Positions 9,278 to 18,077 of a DNA stretch of 64,000 nucleotides are shown here, piece after piece. Made by a program: the position numbers and the translations under genes. Position 1 is the first letter of the stretch. Every line of letters starts with the position of its first letter. A model generated the notes under the pieces. It had not been told where the DNA came from. It worked only from the letters and a program-made list of their open reading frames with translations, and made no database searches. Source of the stretch: a bacterium (GTDB taxonomy: Bacteria; Zhuqueibacterota; Zhuqueibacteria; Residuimicrobiales; Krinioviventaceae); assembly GCA_029561455.1 (NCBI GenBank), contig JAKQIY010000068.1:62001-126000 (forward strand), given 5' to 3'.

Positions 9278-9302
9278 TTGTAACGGGTTGAATTTGTTAC
9301 AA
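9278..9302. promoter_or_regulatory. 25-nt interrupted palindrome upstream of msrBA
   Basis: TTGTAAC (9278-9284) and GTTACAA (9296-9302) are perfect inverted repeats separated by 11 nt. They end about 40 nt before the start codon of the methionine sulfoxide reductase gene. This could be an operator for a dimeric regulator. No T-run follows, so it is not a terminator. Confidence 0.45.
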
Positions 9303-9342
9303 AGCAGTAATATGGATTTTAAATATAGTTTTGGAGGTCACA

Positions 9343-10299
9343 ATGAAAAGACTGATGACCATATTTTTGATGATAATTTTGTTATCACTTTTTTATATGT
9401 ATAATCCGTTTTCACAGGAAATGAAGGTAAATGCAAAGGATAGTAAAGTGAACTATAAAAAATTAACGCCGGAAGAACAGCAGGTTATCATTCACAAGGG
9501 AACCGAAGCTCCCTGGACCGGCAAATACGTCAATTTCAAAGCAACCGGCACTTTTACCTGCAAACAATGTAATGCCCCGTTATATCTGTCTCAAGATAAA
9601 TTTGATTCACAGTGTGGTTGGCCAAGTTTTGATGATGAAGTACCCAGCGCTATTAAACGCCAGGTCGATGCCGACGGGCGGCGAACTGAAATTCTCTGCG
9701 CCAATTGCGGCGCTCATTTGGGTCATGTTTTTAGCGGCGAAGGATTTACTGCAAAAAATATCCGTCATTGCGTGAATTCCATTTCATTGAATTTTGTCCC
9801 TGCCGACAATAAAACAAATTCAGAAACTGCCTATTTTGCCGGCGGGTGCTTTTGGGGCACCGAACATTATTTAAATAAAACAAAGGGAGTTATTACAACC
9901 ACTGTAGGTTATATGGGCGGCGATGTGGAAAATCCTACCTATAAACAAGTATGCGCAGGAAATACCGGCCATATTGAGACTGTTCAAGTTGAATTCGATC
10001 CTGCTATAATATCTTTTGAAGAACTGGCCAAATTATTCTTTGAAATTCACGATCCGACTCAAACCAATGGTCAGGGACCGGATATCGGTGAACAGTATCT
10101 TTCAGTGATATTTTACAGCAATGATGAACAAAAAGCGGTTTCTGAAAAATTGATCAAAATATTACAGGGAAAAGGATACCGTGTTGCCACCACATTAATA
10201 AAAGCGGACAAGTTCTGGGATGCTGAAGATTATCACCAGGATTATTACGAGCACAAAGGTACACAGCCTTATTGTCATTTCTATACGAAACGCTTTTAA
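9343..10299 (+). CDS. msrBA: Exported bifunctional methionine sulfoxide reductase MsrB-MsrA
   Basis: It reduces both epimers of methionine sulfoxide in oxidised proteins. The start is the ATG at 9343, five bases after ggaggt; the in-frame TTG at 9331 lies inside the ribosome-binding region. The protein has 318 residues: an N-terminal hydrophobic signal segment (MTIFLMIILLSLFYM), then MsrB with two zinc CxxC pairs (CKQCN and CANCG), CGWPSF and the catalytic cysteine in RHCVNSISLNF. MsrA follows with GGCFWGTEHYL (catalytic Cys), GYMGG and HIETVQVEFDP. The MsrB-before-MsrA order is the reverse of the Neisseria PilB arrangement. The signal segment indicates repair of envelope proteins. A palindrome at 9278-9302 may control it. 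Confidence 0.93.
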   Translation: MKRLMTIFLMIILLSLFYMYNPFSQEMKVNAKDSKVNYKKLTPEEQQVIIHKGTEAPWTGKYVNFKATGTFTCKQCNAPLYLSQDKFDSQCGWPSFDDEVPSAIKRQVDADGRRTEILCANCGAHLGHVFSGEGFTAKNIRHCVNSISLNFVPADNKTNSETAYFAGGCFWGTEHYLNKTKGVITTTVGYMGGDVENPTYKQVCAGNTGHIETVQVEFDPAIISFEELAKLFFEIHDPTQTNGQGPDIGEQYLSVIFYSNDEQKAVSEKLIKILQGKGYRVATTLIKADKFWDAEDYHQDYYEHKGTQPYCHFYTKRF

Positions 10300-10330
10300 T
10301 CTGTCCGCATTCTTTTACCGATATTTTCTG

Positions 10331-10434
10331 CAAGTGGAATGTACCTGCAATAGTCATTGGATTAGGCAATGATATACTTCTTATTTAGGTGTTGATCTGT
10401 TTTACACAGGTTGCTACGAGGAACATTCCACTTG
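10331..10434. repeat. 104-nt intergenic segment bounded by 12-nt perfect inverted repeats
   Basis: CAAGTGGAATGT (10331-10342) is exactly mirrored by ACATTCCACTTG (10423-10434), with 80 nt between. Partial inner pairing (ACCTG with CAGGT) is also possible. There is no coding sequence inside. It could be a MITE remnant or a long RNA hairpin. Confidence 0.5.
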
Positions 10435-10558
10435 ACATCAGTCCCCAGAAGTAAAAATTATAGATAATTATTCATAGACAAATCAATATTTTTTAATATA
10501 AAAAAATTGTAGTTTTTATTATTTTTACCTACATTGTTTCTTGACACCCGGAGGTTTT

Positions 10559-12811
10559 ATGAAACATTTGTATTGGTTTGTGCTATGTACGATAATATTA
10601 TGGCTTAATAGCTCTGCGGATACCCCATCGCGGGACACTATTCCCCTGAATGGCACCTGGCAATTTGAACAAACCACTAGGGCTTTTCCTCCCGGTAAAT
10701 TTACCCGTACAATCCCAGTTCCAGGATTAATTCATCTTGCCACGCCGAAAATTGATCAATATGATAAATTACATATTATCGATACCGAAAATACCGGGGC
10801 TTCAGGAAATCCTTATACGTCACCATATCGGCCTCGTTATAACTGGTATCGGCGTATTGTTAAAATCCCTGCCGAGCATAAAAATCGCCATGCCGTACTC
10901 ACATTACTGAAAAGTAAATACGTTACCCAGGTATTCGTCAACGGTATGGATATGGGCTCTTCTATGGCTTGTTATACCCCGGTTGAATGTGAAGTGACCC
11001 GCGCTTTAAAATATGGCGATGAAAACGAGATACTGGTACGGGTTGGCGACCGGGCCTGGCTGCCTGCTGAAGCTGCCGGAAGTACAGATAAAGAAAAAGT
11101 TAATTACCTGCCCGGAATTTGGGATGATGTAATGTTGAGTTTTACCGGGCAATACCGTGTACACCGCGCCATTGTGCTGCCGAATTTGTCAACCCGGCAG
11201 GTTACTGTTAAAATGTTGATCCATAATTTCAATTCGTCGCAAATTGATTATGGCGACATTATGCAGGATACCTGCAAAATCAAAGTGACTCTCTATGAGA
11301 AAAACGGAAATTCAATATGCGCGGGACCGGTCATTCAAAAACTATTAGTTAAACGGGAAAACCTCACACCAACTGAATTATCAATACCCATGCCGGGTGC
11401 ACATTTATGGTCTGTAGATGATCCGTTCATGTATAGCGCCAAGATTGAACTTTTAGATCATGACAAGCCCGCAGATGCAATTACGGTTACATTTGGTATG
11501 AGGGAGTTTAACCGCATAGGTAAACATTTCGCTTTGAATGGAGAAAAAGTTTATTTGCGTGGTACAAATATCACATTGCATCGTTTTTTTGAAGATCCGG
11601 AATGTGCGGCATTGCCCTGGGATCGTCAGTGGGTACGAAAATTGTTGGCCGAACTGCCAAAAGCGATGCATTGGAATGCCATGCGTATTTGCGTAGGTAT
11701 TGCCCCGCAATTTTGGTACGATATTGCCGACGAATGTGGCTTGATGCTACAAAATGAATGGCTGTACTGGCAAAATCACGGCTGGGATGAACAAATCCGC
11801 AAAGAGTATACGGACTGGGTATGGAGTGACGGCAACCATCCTTCTATAGTTATCTGGGATGCCATCAACGAAAATTGGGATTCGTTTATCGGGAACACCT
11901 TGATACCGGAATTGAAAAAGCTGGATCCAACCCGTATCTGGGATGCCGGTTATATGACCTCGGCGGATATGGGACTGGATGAAATGGATGAGCCGCATCC
12001 GTATCGCGCTGCCGGATGGGGACAAAATTTATCCCAATATACTGCAAGTCAGAATAGCGATCCATGTCCGTTGGGAGATTTATCTGCGCGATCTCCGGAA
12101 TTTGATCAATTTGTCGAAAGCAGCGCCGCGCAATTGGTAAATGAATACGGTTGGGTATGGTTGTGGCGTGATGGCAGACCGGCCAAGTTGACGCATAACC
12201 AGTATGATTATTTTATAGGTAAGAATTCCACTGCCGAACAGAACCGGGAATTTCAGGCTTATTGGCTGCAACTGGAAACGGAATGGTTGCGTGCGGAACG
12301 GTCTTTTGCCGGCGTTCTGGCTTTTTGTTATCTTACTAATAATTATGGTCATACTGGCGACTGGTTTTATGGGCCGATTAAAGATTTAACTCCAAGTCTC
12401 ACCCTGAAATGGTTTGAACATTGTTTTGCTCCTGCCGCTGTATTTATTGATTTACTTGACCAGCGTTACATCCAACCACAACGGTTCTATTCACCCGGTT
12501 CCAGGCTTTTATTCAACCTGGTCGGAGTAAATGACTATTCACACCCGGTCAATGGCTCTATAAATCTATTACTTTATAATGGCTTGGGGCAACAGGTGAG
12601 CAAACAAGTACTGACTTTAGATATCCCCGCTTTTGGTAAAATATATTTACCGGTAACGATTGACCTGCCGGTTATTAAAGGTCATTACCTCATCGTCTCT
12701 GAATATGTCATTAATGATGAAATGCCGGTATCAAGCAGAAGATATATAAATGTGGGAGAAGGCAATATAGGTTCCTTCTTTAATATGCAACCATCTGTAC
12801 ATCAAGATTAA
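10559..12811 (+). CDS. Glycoside hydrolase family 2 protein (beta-galactosidase/glucuronidase-like)
   Basis: 750 residues from the ATG at 10559, three bases after ggaggt; a TTG at 10541 precedes the ribosome-binding site and is not used. A signal peptide is followed by a GH2 sugar-binding jelly roll (LNGTWQFEQ, YNWYRRIVKIP, VFVNGMDMG, YLPGIWDDV), an Ig-like domain and a TIM barrel (YLRGTNITLHR). The acid/base glutamate is in IWDAINENW and the probable nucleophile in LVNEYGWVW. GH2 enzymes remove terminal beta-galactosyl, glucuronosyl or mannosyl residues; the exact specificity cannot be read. It opens the carbohydrate-active block and probably acts in the periplasm or outside the cell. Confidence 0.88.
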   Translation: MKHLYWFVLCTIILWLNSSADTPSRDTIPLNGTWQFEQTTRAFPPGKFTRTIPVPGLIHLATPKIDQYDKLHIIDTENTGASGNPYTSPYRPRYNWYRRIVKIPAEHKNRHAVLTLLKSKYVTQVFVNGMDMGSSMACYTPVECEVTRALKYGDENEILVRVGDRAWLPAEAAGSTDKEKVNYLPGIWDDVMLSFTGQYRVHRAIVLPNLSTRQVTVKMLIHNFNSSQIDYGDIMQDTCKIKVTLYEKNGNSICAGPVIQKLLVKRENLTPTELSIPMPGAHLWSVDDPFMYSAKIELLDHDKPADAITVTFGMREFNRIGKHFALNGEKVYLRGTNITLHRFFEDPECAALPWDRQWVRKLLAELPKAMHWNAMRICVGIAPQFWYDIADECGLMLQNEWLYWQNHGWDEQIRKEYTDWVWSDGNHPSIVIWDAINENWDSFIGNTLIPELKKLDPTRIWDAGYMTSADMGLDEMDEPHPYRAAGWGQNLSQYTASQNSDPCPLGDLSARSPEFDQFVESSAAQLVNEYGWVWLWRDGRPAKLTHNQYDYFIGKNSTAEQNREFQAYWLQLETEWLRAERSFAGVLAFCYLTNNYGHTGDWFYGPIKDLTPSLTLKWFEHCFAPAAVFIDLLDQRYIQPQRFYSPGSRLLFNLVGVNDYSHPVNGSINLLLYNGLGQQVSKQVLTLDIPAFGKIYLPVTIDLPVIKGHYLIVSEYVINDEMPVSSRRYINVGEGNIGSFFNMQPSVHQD

Positions 12812-12825
12812 TTAAGAGTTAGAGT

Positions 12826-13521
12826 ATGCTGTCGAAATCCCTGGCAAGTTTGGCATTAATCTGTTTTCTTTTTACCCTTATCTGGATGGTATTTATGGTC
12901 TGGATCGAATGGGAAAAAGGACCGTTCAATACTTTTCCTGAGGTTTATCAATATGTCGTTCAACTCGACTGGAAATTTTATCTTTCTTATATTAATGCAG
13001 TAATTTTAACACTTTGTGTTGCTCTATTTTTTACTGCTCTTGCTAAAGTTTTAGCTAATGTCAGTAAATTTTGGGCTTTTACAGGGTTTATTTTGATTCC
13101 ACTTTATTGTGCTATTAATCTATTTGTTTATCTGTCCCAGATAACTTTGGTGCCACATTTGGTCAAAGCCATTGGCTTGAACTTTTATTCTCCGGCGGTA
13201 TTTTTTTTGCAAACCCGTTATATACATTTATGGAGGGAATCTACAGTCAGTATTATTAATATTGTTGGTTACAGTATACTGGGAATTACGTCAATAATTT
13301 ATGGTGCTTTATTGTGGAAGGCATTTAGAAATTACCGTTTTTCTGCGCTATTGCTCGCCGCAAACGGTGTGGCTTGTATTATTGGAACATGTGGAATTTT
13401 ATTACATAGCTCTATAATGCAAAAAGGTACTATTATCGGCGGTATCTTTTTTTTATTGGCCCAGGTTCCGTTCTTTACTGGTCTTGTAAAAAATAACCCT
13501 AAAATGTGGAGAATTAAATGA
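12826..13521 (+). CDS. Unknown polytopic membrane protein
   Basis: 231 residues with about six hydrophobic helices (LALICFLFTLIWMVFMVWI, INAVILTLCVALFFTALA, FTGFILIPLYCAINLFVYL, SIINIVGYSILGITSIIYG, FSALLLAANGVACIIGTCG, IIGGIFFLLAQVPFFTG). I do not recognise a family or a catalytic motif. It starts 14 bp after the GH2 gene and overlaps the next gene by four bases (ATGA), so it is translationally coupled to the metallo-beta-lactamase-fold protein and may be its membrane partner (inference). Confidence 0.75.
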   Translation: MLSKSLASLALICFLFTLIWMVFMVWIEWEKGPFNTFPEVYQYVVQLDWKFYLSYINAVILTLCVALFFTALAKVLANVSKFWAFTGFILIPLYCAINLFVYLSQITLVPHLVKAIGLNFYSPAVFFLQTRYIHLWRESTVSIINIVGYSILGITSIIYGALLWKAFRNYRFSALLLAANGVACIIGTCGILLHSSIMQKGTIIGGIFFLLAQVPFFTGLVKNNPKMWRIK

Positions 13522-14303
13522 AAAAATTGATTCTGATCATTCTACTCTGGTTATTTATGGCATTGCCAGGTTACCCCGAATCTAATGAATTAACGTTTAC
13601 CATATTGTATAATAATTATGCTCATGTACCGGGAACAGTTTCCGATTGGGGCTTTTCCTGCCTGGTGGAAGGTGGCGAACAAACAATTTTATTCGACACC
13701 GGAGCAAAGGCTGATATTTTAATGCAAAATGTCCGCAAGCTGAATGTGGATTTATCAAAAGTGGATATTATTGTATTGTCCCATAATCATGCGGATCATA
13801 CCGGCGGCCTGGATTCGGTTTTGGCAATAAATCCCCACCTTGATATTTATATTTTGCAATCTTTTCTAAAGGATTTTGCCCGGCAGCACAAGCTACCGGA
13901 TTCTTCTGTACAGCGAATAAAGGAACCGAGGCAAATTTGCGCTAACGTCTTTACCACAGGGGAGATGGGAAGTTCAATTAAAGAACATTCTCTGTTGTTT
14001 CATACCGGTAAAGGTCAGGTAATTTTGACGGGTTGTTCGCACCAGGGCATAATTAAAATTGTCCAAAAGGCACAGGAACTCGATCCAAAACCAATTTACA
14101 TGGTTTTGGGAGGTATGCATCTCCTGCAACATTCGGATAGTGAAATTAAAGAGATCATCCACAAATTTAACATGGCGGGTGTACAAAAGTGCGGCGCTAC
14201 GCATTGCACCGGCGACCGCGCGATGGCCTTATTTTCTGCCGCTTTTAACGAAAACTTTATCAACGCCGGAACTGGCGCTGTGATAACTATAAGTAAGGAA
14301 TAA
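13518..14303 (+). CDS. Exported metallo-beta-lactamase-fold hydrolase
   Basis: 261 residues with a signal peptide (KLILIILLWLFMALPGYP). The metal-binding motif HNHADHTGG sits near residue 92, with TILFDTGAKADIL before it and GCSHQGI and GGMHLL supplying later ligands. It most resembles the COG1237 subgroup, annotated as dihydropterin-type synthases or general MBL hydrolases; this subgroup is functionally poorly defined. The substrate is unknown. It overlaps the preceding membrane-protein gene by 4 nt. Confidence 0.85.
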   Translation: MKKLILIILLWLFMALPGYPESNELTFTILYNNYAHVPGTVSDWGFSCLVEGGEQTILFDTGAKADILMQNVRKLNVDLSKVDIIVLSHNHADHTGGLDSVLAINPHLDIYILQSFLKDFARQHKLPDSSVQRIKEPRQICANVFTTGEMGSSIKEHSLLFHTGKGQVILTGCSHQGIIKIVQKAQELDPKPIYMVLGGMHLLQHSDSEIKEIIHKFNMAGVQKCGATHCTGDRAMALFSAAFNENFINAGTGAVITISKE

Positions 14304-14359
14304 ACAGGGCTGTAGGCCAAATTTTTAACTTTACTACGAGTAAAAGGTTTTTTGTCACT

Positions 14360-15931
14360 ATGAATAAAGTATTATTTTTATTGTTGATCGCTTCAGCGCT
14401 TTTGGCGCAAAACTGGACTGCCGATTTGGGCAATGGTAAGTACAAGAATCCGGTTTTGTTTGCCGATTATTCGGATCCCGATGTGGTTCGCGTCGACGAT
14501 GATTATTATATGGTGGCCTCCAGTTTTAACTGTATGCCGGGCATTCCGGTACTCCATTCCCGGGACCTGATCAACTGGACGATCATCAGTCACGTGTACG
14601 AACGTTTGCCGTTTGAAAAATACGATAAACCGGTACATGGACAAGGTTCCTGGGCGCCTTCGATTCGTTATCATAATAATAAATTCTATGTCTATTTTTG
14701 CACTCCCAATGAAGGTTTGTTTATGGCGAGCGCTGCGAATCCTGCCGGGCCCTGGAAACTGCATCATGTCGTAAACATCGAAATGTGGGAAGACCCCTGT
14801 CCGCTTTGGGATGACGACGGCAACGCTTACCTGGTGCGCAGCAAGTTACGGGGTGATATTCTTTATTTGCACAAAATGCGCGTTGATGGAACCGCAATTC
14901 TGGATAACGGTACCGTTATTTATCATAATGAAACCGATAATCCGACCATTGAAGGCCCGAAATTTCTAAAGAAGGATGGTTATTATTATATTCTTGCCCC
15001 GGCTGGAGGTGTACCAACCGGTTGGCAAACCCTGCTGCGTTCCAAAAACATTTATGGTCCGTATGAAGCGAAAAAAGTGCTGCACCAGGGCAATACTGAT
15101 ATAAACGGCCCGCACCAGGGCGGACTGGTGCAGGTACAGTCCGGTGAGTGGTGGTTCATCCATTTTCAGGATCGGGGCGCTTATGGAAGAATTATTCATT
15201 TGCAGCCGGTGACCTGGCGGGACGACTGGCCGTTCATGGGCGTTGATAGCAATAATGACGGCATTGGCGAACCGGTTACAGAATATACCAAACCGGATGT
15301 CGACAAAACCTGGCCAATCGCAGTTCCGCAAACCTCGGATGAATTTAATGCCAGGGAACTCGGTTTGCAATGGCAGTGGCACGCCAATCCTTTACAAAGC
15401 TGGTATTCTCTGACCGAGCGGGATGGCTTTTTACGCCTGCGGGCAGTGCAAAACCTGTCCCAGAACGGCAACCTGTGGTTTGTTCCCAATTTACTGCTGC
15501 AAAAATTTCCGGCCCCGGAATTTACTGTTACGACCAGAATCATCTTACACCCTGATAATGTGAATGAAAAATGCGGACTCGTGATTATGGGCAAGGAATG
15601 GGCTTATATTGCCATGTCTGAAACAGATTCCGGTATACAGATCGAAATGTGCACCGGGACTTTTTTTCAGGGTTTTGACAAAACCCAGTTGATACAGGCG
15701 GCGCCGCTTAATGACCGCGAATGTTATTTGCGTGTTCATGTCAACGACCAGGCGGTTTGTTCTTTTTTCTGGAGCAGCGATGGTAAGGTCTACCAGCCAA
15801 TCGGCCGGGAATTCGCAGCAACGGCAGGCGTCTGGATTGGCGCCAAGGTCGGATTGTTTTGTGTGAATCCCAATATCGGATACAAAAACAGTCATGGTTA
15901 CGCCGATGTTGACTGGTTCAGGTTTGAATAA
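14360..15931 (+). CDS. Glycoside hydrolase family 43 protein with C-terminal concanavalin-like domain
   Basis: 523 residues with a short signal peptide (VLFLLLIASALLAQ). The five-bladed propeller of GH43 starts with YSDPDVVRVDDDYYMVASSF (first catalytic Asp) and continues with EDPCPLWDDDGNAYLV (modulating Asp) and TIEGPKFLKKDGYYYI (acid Glu). From about residue 325 a beta-sandwich of the beta-xylosidase C-terminal type follows (DEFNARELGLQWQWHANP). Such enzymes release xylose or arabinose from xylan-type side chains. It belongs with the neighbouring GH2, GH27 and GH3 genes as a hemicellulose-degrading set. Confidence 0.9.
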   Translation: MNKVLFLLLIASALLAQNWTADLGNGKYKNPVLFADYSDPDVVRVDDDYYMVASSFNCMPGIPVLHSRDLINWTIISHVYERLPFEKYDKPVHGQGSWAPSIRYHNNKFYVYFCTPNEGLFMASAANPAGPWKLHHVVNIEMWEDPCPLWDDDGNAYLVRSKLRGDILYLHKMRVDGTAILDNGTVIYHNETDNPTIEGPKFLKKDGYYYILAPAGGVPTGWQTLLRSKNIYGPYEAKKVLHQGNTDINGPHQGGLVQVQSGEWWFIHFQDRGAYGRIIHLQPVTWRDDWPFMGVDSNNDGIGEPVTEYTKPDVDKTWPIAVPQTSDEFNARELGLQWQWHANPLQSWYSLTERDGFLRLRAVQNLSQNGNLWFVPNLLLQKFPAPEFTVTTRIILHPDNVNEKCGLVIMGKEWAYIAMSETDSGIQIEMCTGTFFQGFDKTQLIQAAPLNDRECYLRVHVNDQAVCSFFWSSDGKVYQPIGREFAATAGVWIGAKVGLFCVNPNIGYKNSHGYADVDWFRFE

Positions 15932-16041
15932 AACGCCGATTTATTTGTATTATTTATAGCGCTGTTACTTGACTAATTCCTGTTACATTAAATATAACAG
16001 TAAATAATTAACTACTAACCTTACTAGTAAAGGGGTTTGAA

Positions 16042-16731
16042 ATGACAGATTACATTATCAGAAAAGAAACGGAATCACAATTTATTCAGCCGGACCTGGG
16101 CGCGTGTTACAGCTTTGCCTGGAAGCAACTATGGAAGTATTTTCCCGAACTGTTGCTGGTAACGCTGGTCACTTTTTTATTTGCCGTACCGCTATTTTCA
16201 ATTTCCTTTTTACAGGAAATTAATGAGGTCTTTGCTATTTATTTCTCCATTGTTTCCATGATCTATTCTTTTTTTGTCATCAATCCGCTTGAATATGGTT
16301 ACAGTTTTGTATGTCTCAAAGCTGTGCGCGACGAAAAGACCCGCATACAAGATCTGTTCCAGGTGTTAGGCACATACCTGCAGGCGCTCCTGGCAGTTTT
16401 ATTAACCGGAATGATTATTACCGCCGGAATTATCTGTTGTATTATTCCCGGAATCATTCTGGCCTGCAAACTGGCATTTGTACCGTTTTTGGTGGTCGAC
16501 CGGCGGATGGATTGCATCGACGCAATTAAAGCCAGCTGGAATATGACTAATGGCCACACCACGACTATTTTTTTAATGATGGTTCTTGCCATACCCATTT
16601 ATATTGCCGGACTGATATGCTGTGGCGTCGGCGTCATCGTTGCTGCTATATGGGTAGAACTGGCCGGTGCGGCGCTTTATCATGCAGTAGTAATGACAGC
16701 CGGAAGCGCTGTTTCACAGCCCAACCAGTAG
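16042..16731 (+). CDS. Uncharacterised multi-pass membrane protein
   Basis: 229 residues with ATG behind aaaggggtttga. A short cytoplasmic N-terminus is followed by four to six helices. The conserved-looking stretch IIPGIILACKLAFVPFLVV, then D(C)IDAIKASWNMTNGH, recalls uncharacterised membrane proteins of the DUF975/YciC type. No enzymatic motif is present. It lies between the GH43 and GH27 genes, but nothing links it mechanistically to glycan use. Confidence 0.75.
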   Translation: MTDYIIRKETESQFIQPDLGACYSFAWKQLWKYFPELLLVTLVTFLFAVPLFSISFLQEINEVFAIYFSIVSMIYSFFVINPLEYGYSFVCLKAVRDEKTRIQDLFQVLGTYLQALLAVLLTGMIITAGIICCIIPGIILACKLAFVPFLVVDRRMDCIDAIKASWNMTNGHTTTIFLMMVLAIPIYIAGLICCGVGVIVAAIWVELAGAALYHAVVMTAGSAVSQPNQ

Positions 16732-16825
16732 ATATATAATCGACTTGTGTTGTTGGCGAAGTACAGGAATGTCATTTAACCGGCGTCGTCATTACATTTA
16801 TTTTTTTTTAAAAGGATAATCATAA

Positions 16826-18004
16826 ATGATTCGCAGGCTTTTAATTTTTCTTTTCTTTTTTTCATATCATTTTTTGTATGCGCAAAAGTTCACAGAGCTG
16901 GCATTGACGCCGCCGATGGGCTGGAATAGCTGGAATTGTTTTGAATGTGATGTGCATGAACAACTCATTCGTGAAATTGCTGATGCCATGATTGCCAGCG
17001 GCATGAAGGACGCCGGTTATGAGTATATTGTGATCGATGATTGCTGGCAGGTAGACAGGGACAAGGATGGTTTCATTGTTGCCGATCCGCAACGGTTTCC
17101 CTCCGGCATCAAAGCATTGGCCGATTATGTGCATGACAAGGGATTGAAATTCGGTTTATATTCCTGCGCCGGCCAAATGACCTGCGCCAAACGTCCCGGC
17201 AGCAGGGGTCACGAGTTCCAGGATGCGATTATGTATGCTCGTTGGGGTGTGGATTATCTGAAATATGACTGGTGCAATACAGAGGGACAGACAGCGCAAG
17301 AGTCCTATTCACTGATGCGCGATGCGTTATATGCCACCGGACGGCCGGTGGTTTTCAGCCTGTGCGAATGGGGACTGAATAAACCCTGGGAATGGGCGGC
17401 CGGGGTCGGACATTTATGGCGTACGACCGGCGATATTCGCAATAACTGGGATATCCCGGATGCCAAAGAAGGTAAAGTATGGGCAGGAGGCGTCATTATC
17501 AACCTGGATATGCAACAGGGATTGGAAAAGTATGCCGGTCCCGGCCATTGGAATGACCCGGATATGCTGCAGGTGGGCAATGGCGTTCTAACCGAAAGTG
17601 AAAACCGCGCCCATTTCAGTTTGTGGTGTATGCTGGCTGCGCCTTTAATGGCTGGGAATGATTTGCGCACTATGACGCCGGCAGTGCGGGATTTGTTAAC
17701 CAATCGGGAAGTAATTGCAGTTAACCAGGACTCCTTAGGTAAACAGGGCTATAAAATCCGCGATGACGGTGAATTTGAAATTTTTTACAAACTGTTGTCC
17801 GGTAGAAACCTGGCAATCTGCCTGTTTAACCGGCATGATACGGAGTTTAAGGTAACAATCGACTGGAAAACTTTGCAAATAAAGGAAACCTGTCGGATTC
17901 GTGATCTCTGGAAACACGAGTATTGCGGCGATACCGGTCGGAATTTTACCGTGACAATTCCTGCGCATGATGTAATTATGTTGAAATTGGAGAAAGCTGA
18001 ATAA
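16826..18004 (+). CDS. Alpha-galactosidase, glycoside hydrolase family 27
   Basis: 392 residues, signal peptide (RRLLIFLFFFSYHFLYAQ). GH27 signatures are LTPPMGWNSWNCFECDV, YIVIDDCWQ, GLKFGLYSCAGQMTC, the nucleophile Asp in VDYLKYDWCN and the acid/base Asp in WRTTGDIRNNWD. It hydrolyses terminal alpha-1,6-galactose, for example on galactomannan or raffinose-type sugars. A small C-terminal beta domain (FKVTIDWKTLQ to the end) is as in the family. The typical length and intact catalytic residues suggest a functional periplasmic or secreted enzyme. Confidence 0.94.
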   Translation: MIRRLLIFLFFFSYHFLYAQKFTELALTPPMGWNSWNCFECDVHEQLIREIADAMIASGMKDAGYEYIVIDDCWQVDRDKDGFIVADPQRFPSGIKALADYVHDKGLKFGLYSCAGQMTCAKRPGSRGHEFQDAIMYARWGVDYLKYDWCNTEGQTAQESYSLMRDALYATGRPVVFSLCEWGLNKPWEWAAGVGHLWRTTGDIRNNWDIPDAKEGKVWAGGVIINLDMQQGLEKYAGPGHWNDPDMLQVGNGVLTESENRAHFSLWCMLAAPLMAGNDLRTMTPAVRDLLTNREVIAVNQDSLGKQGYKIRDDGEFEIFYKLLSGRNLAICLFNRHDTEFKVTIDWKTLQIKETCRIRDLWKHEYCGDTGRNFTVTIPAHDVIMLKLEKAE

Positions 18005-18077
18005 CTAAATTCGAAATTCGGACAAGTGTTGTGGAAATAATATGACCATTTCTACCTGAATTATGAAAGGGGACACC

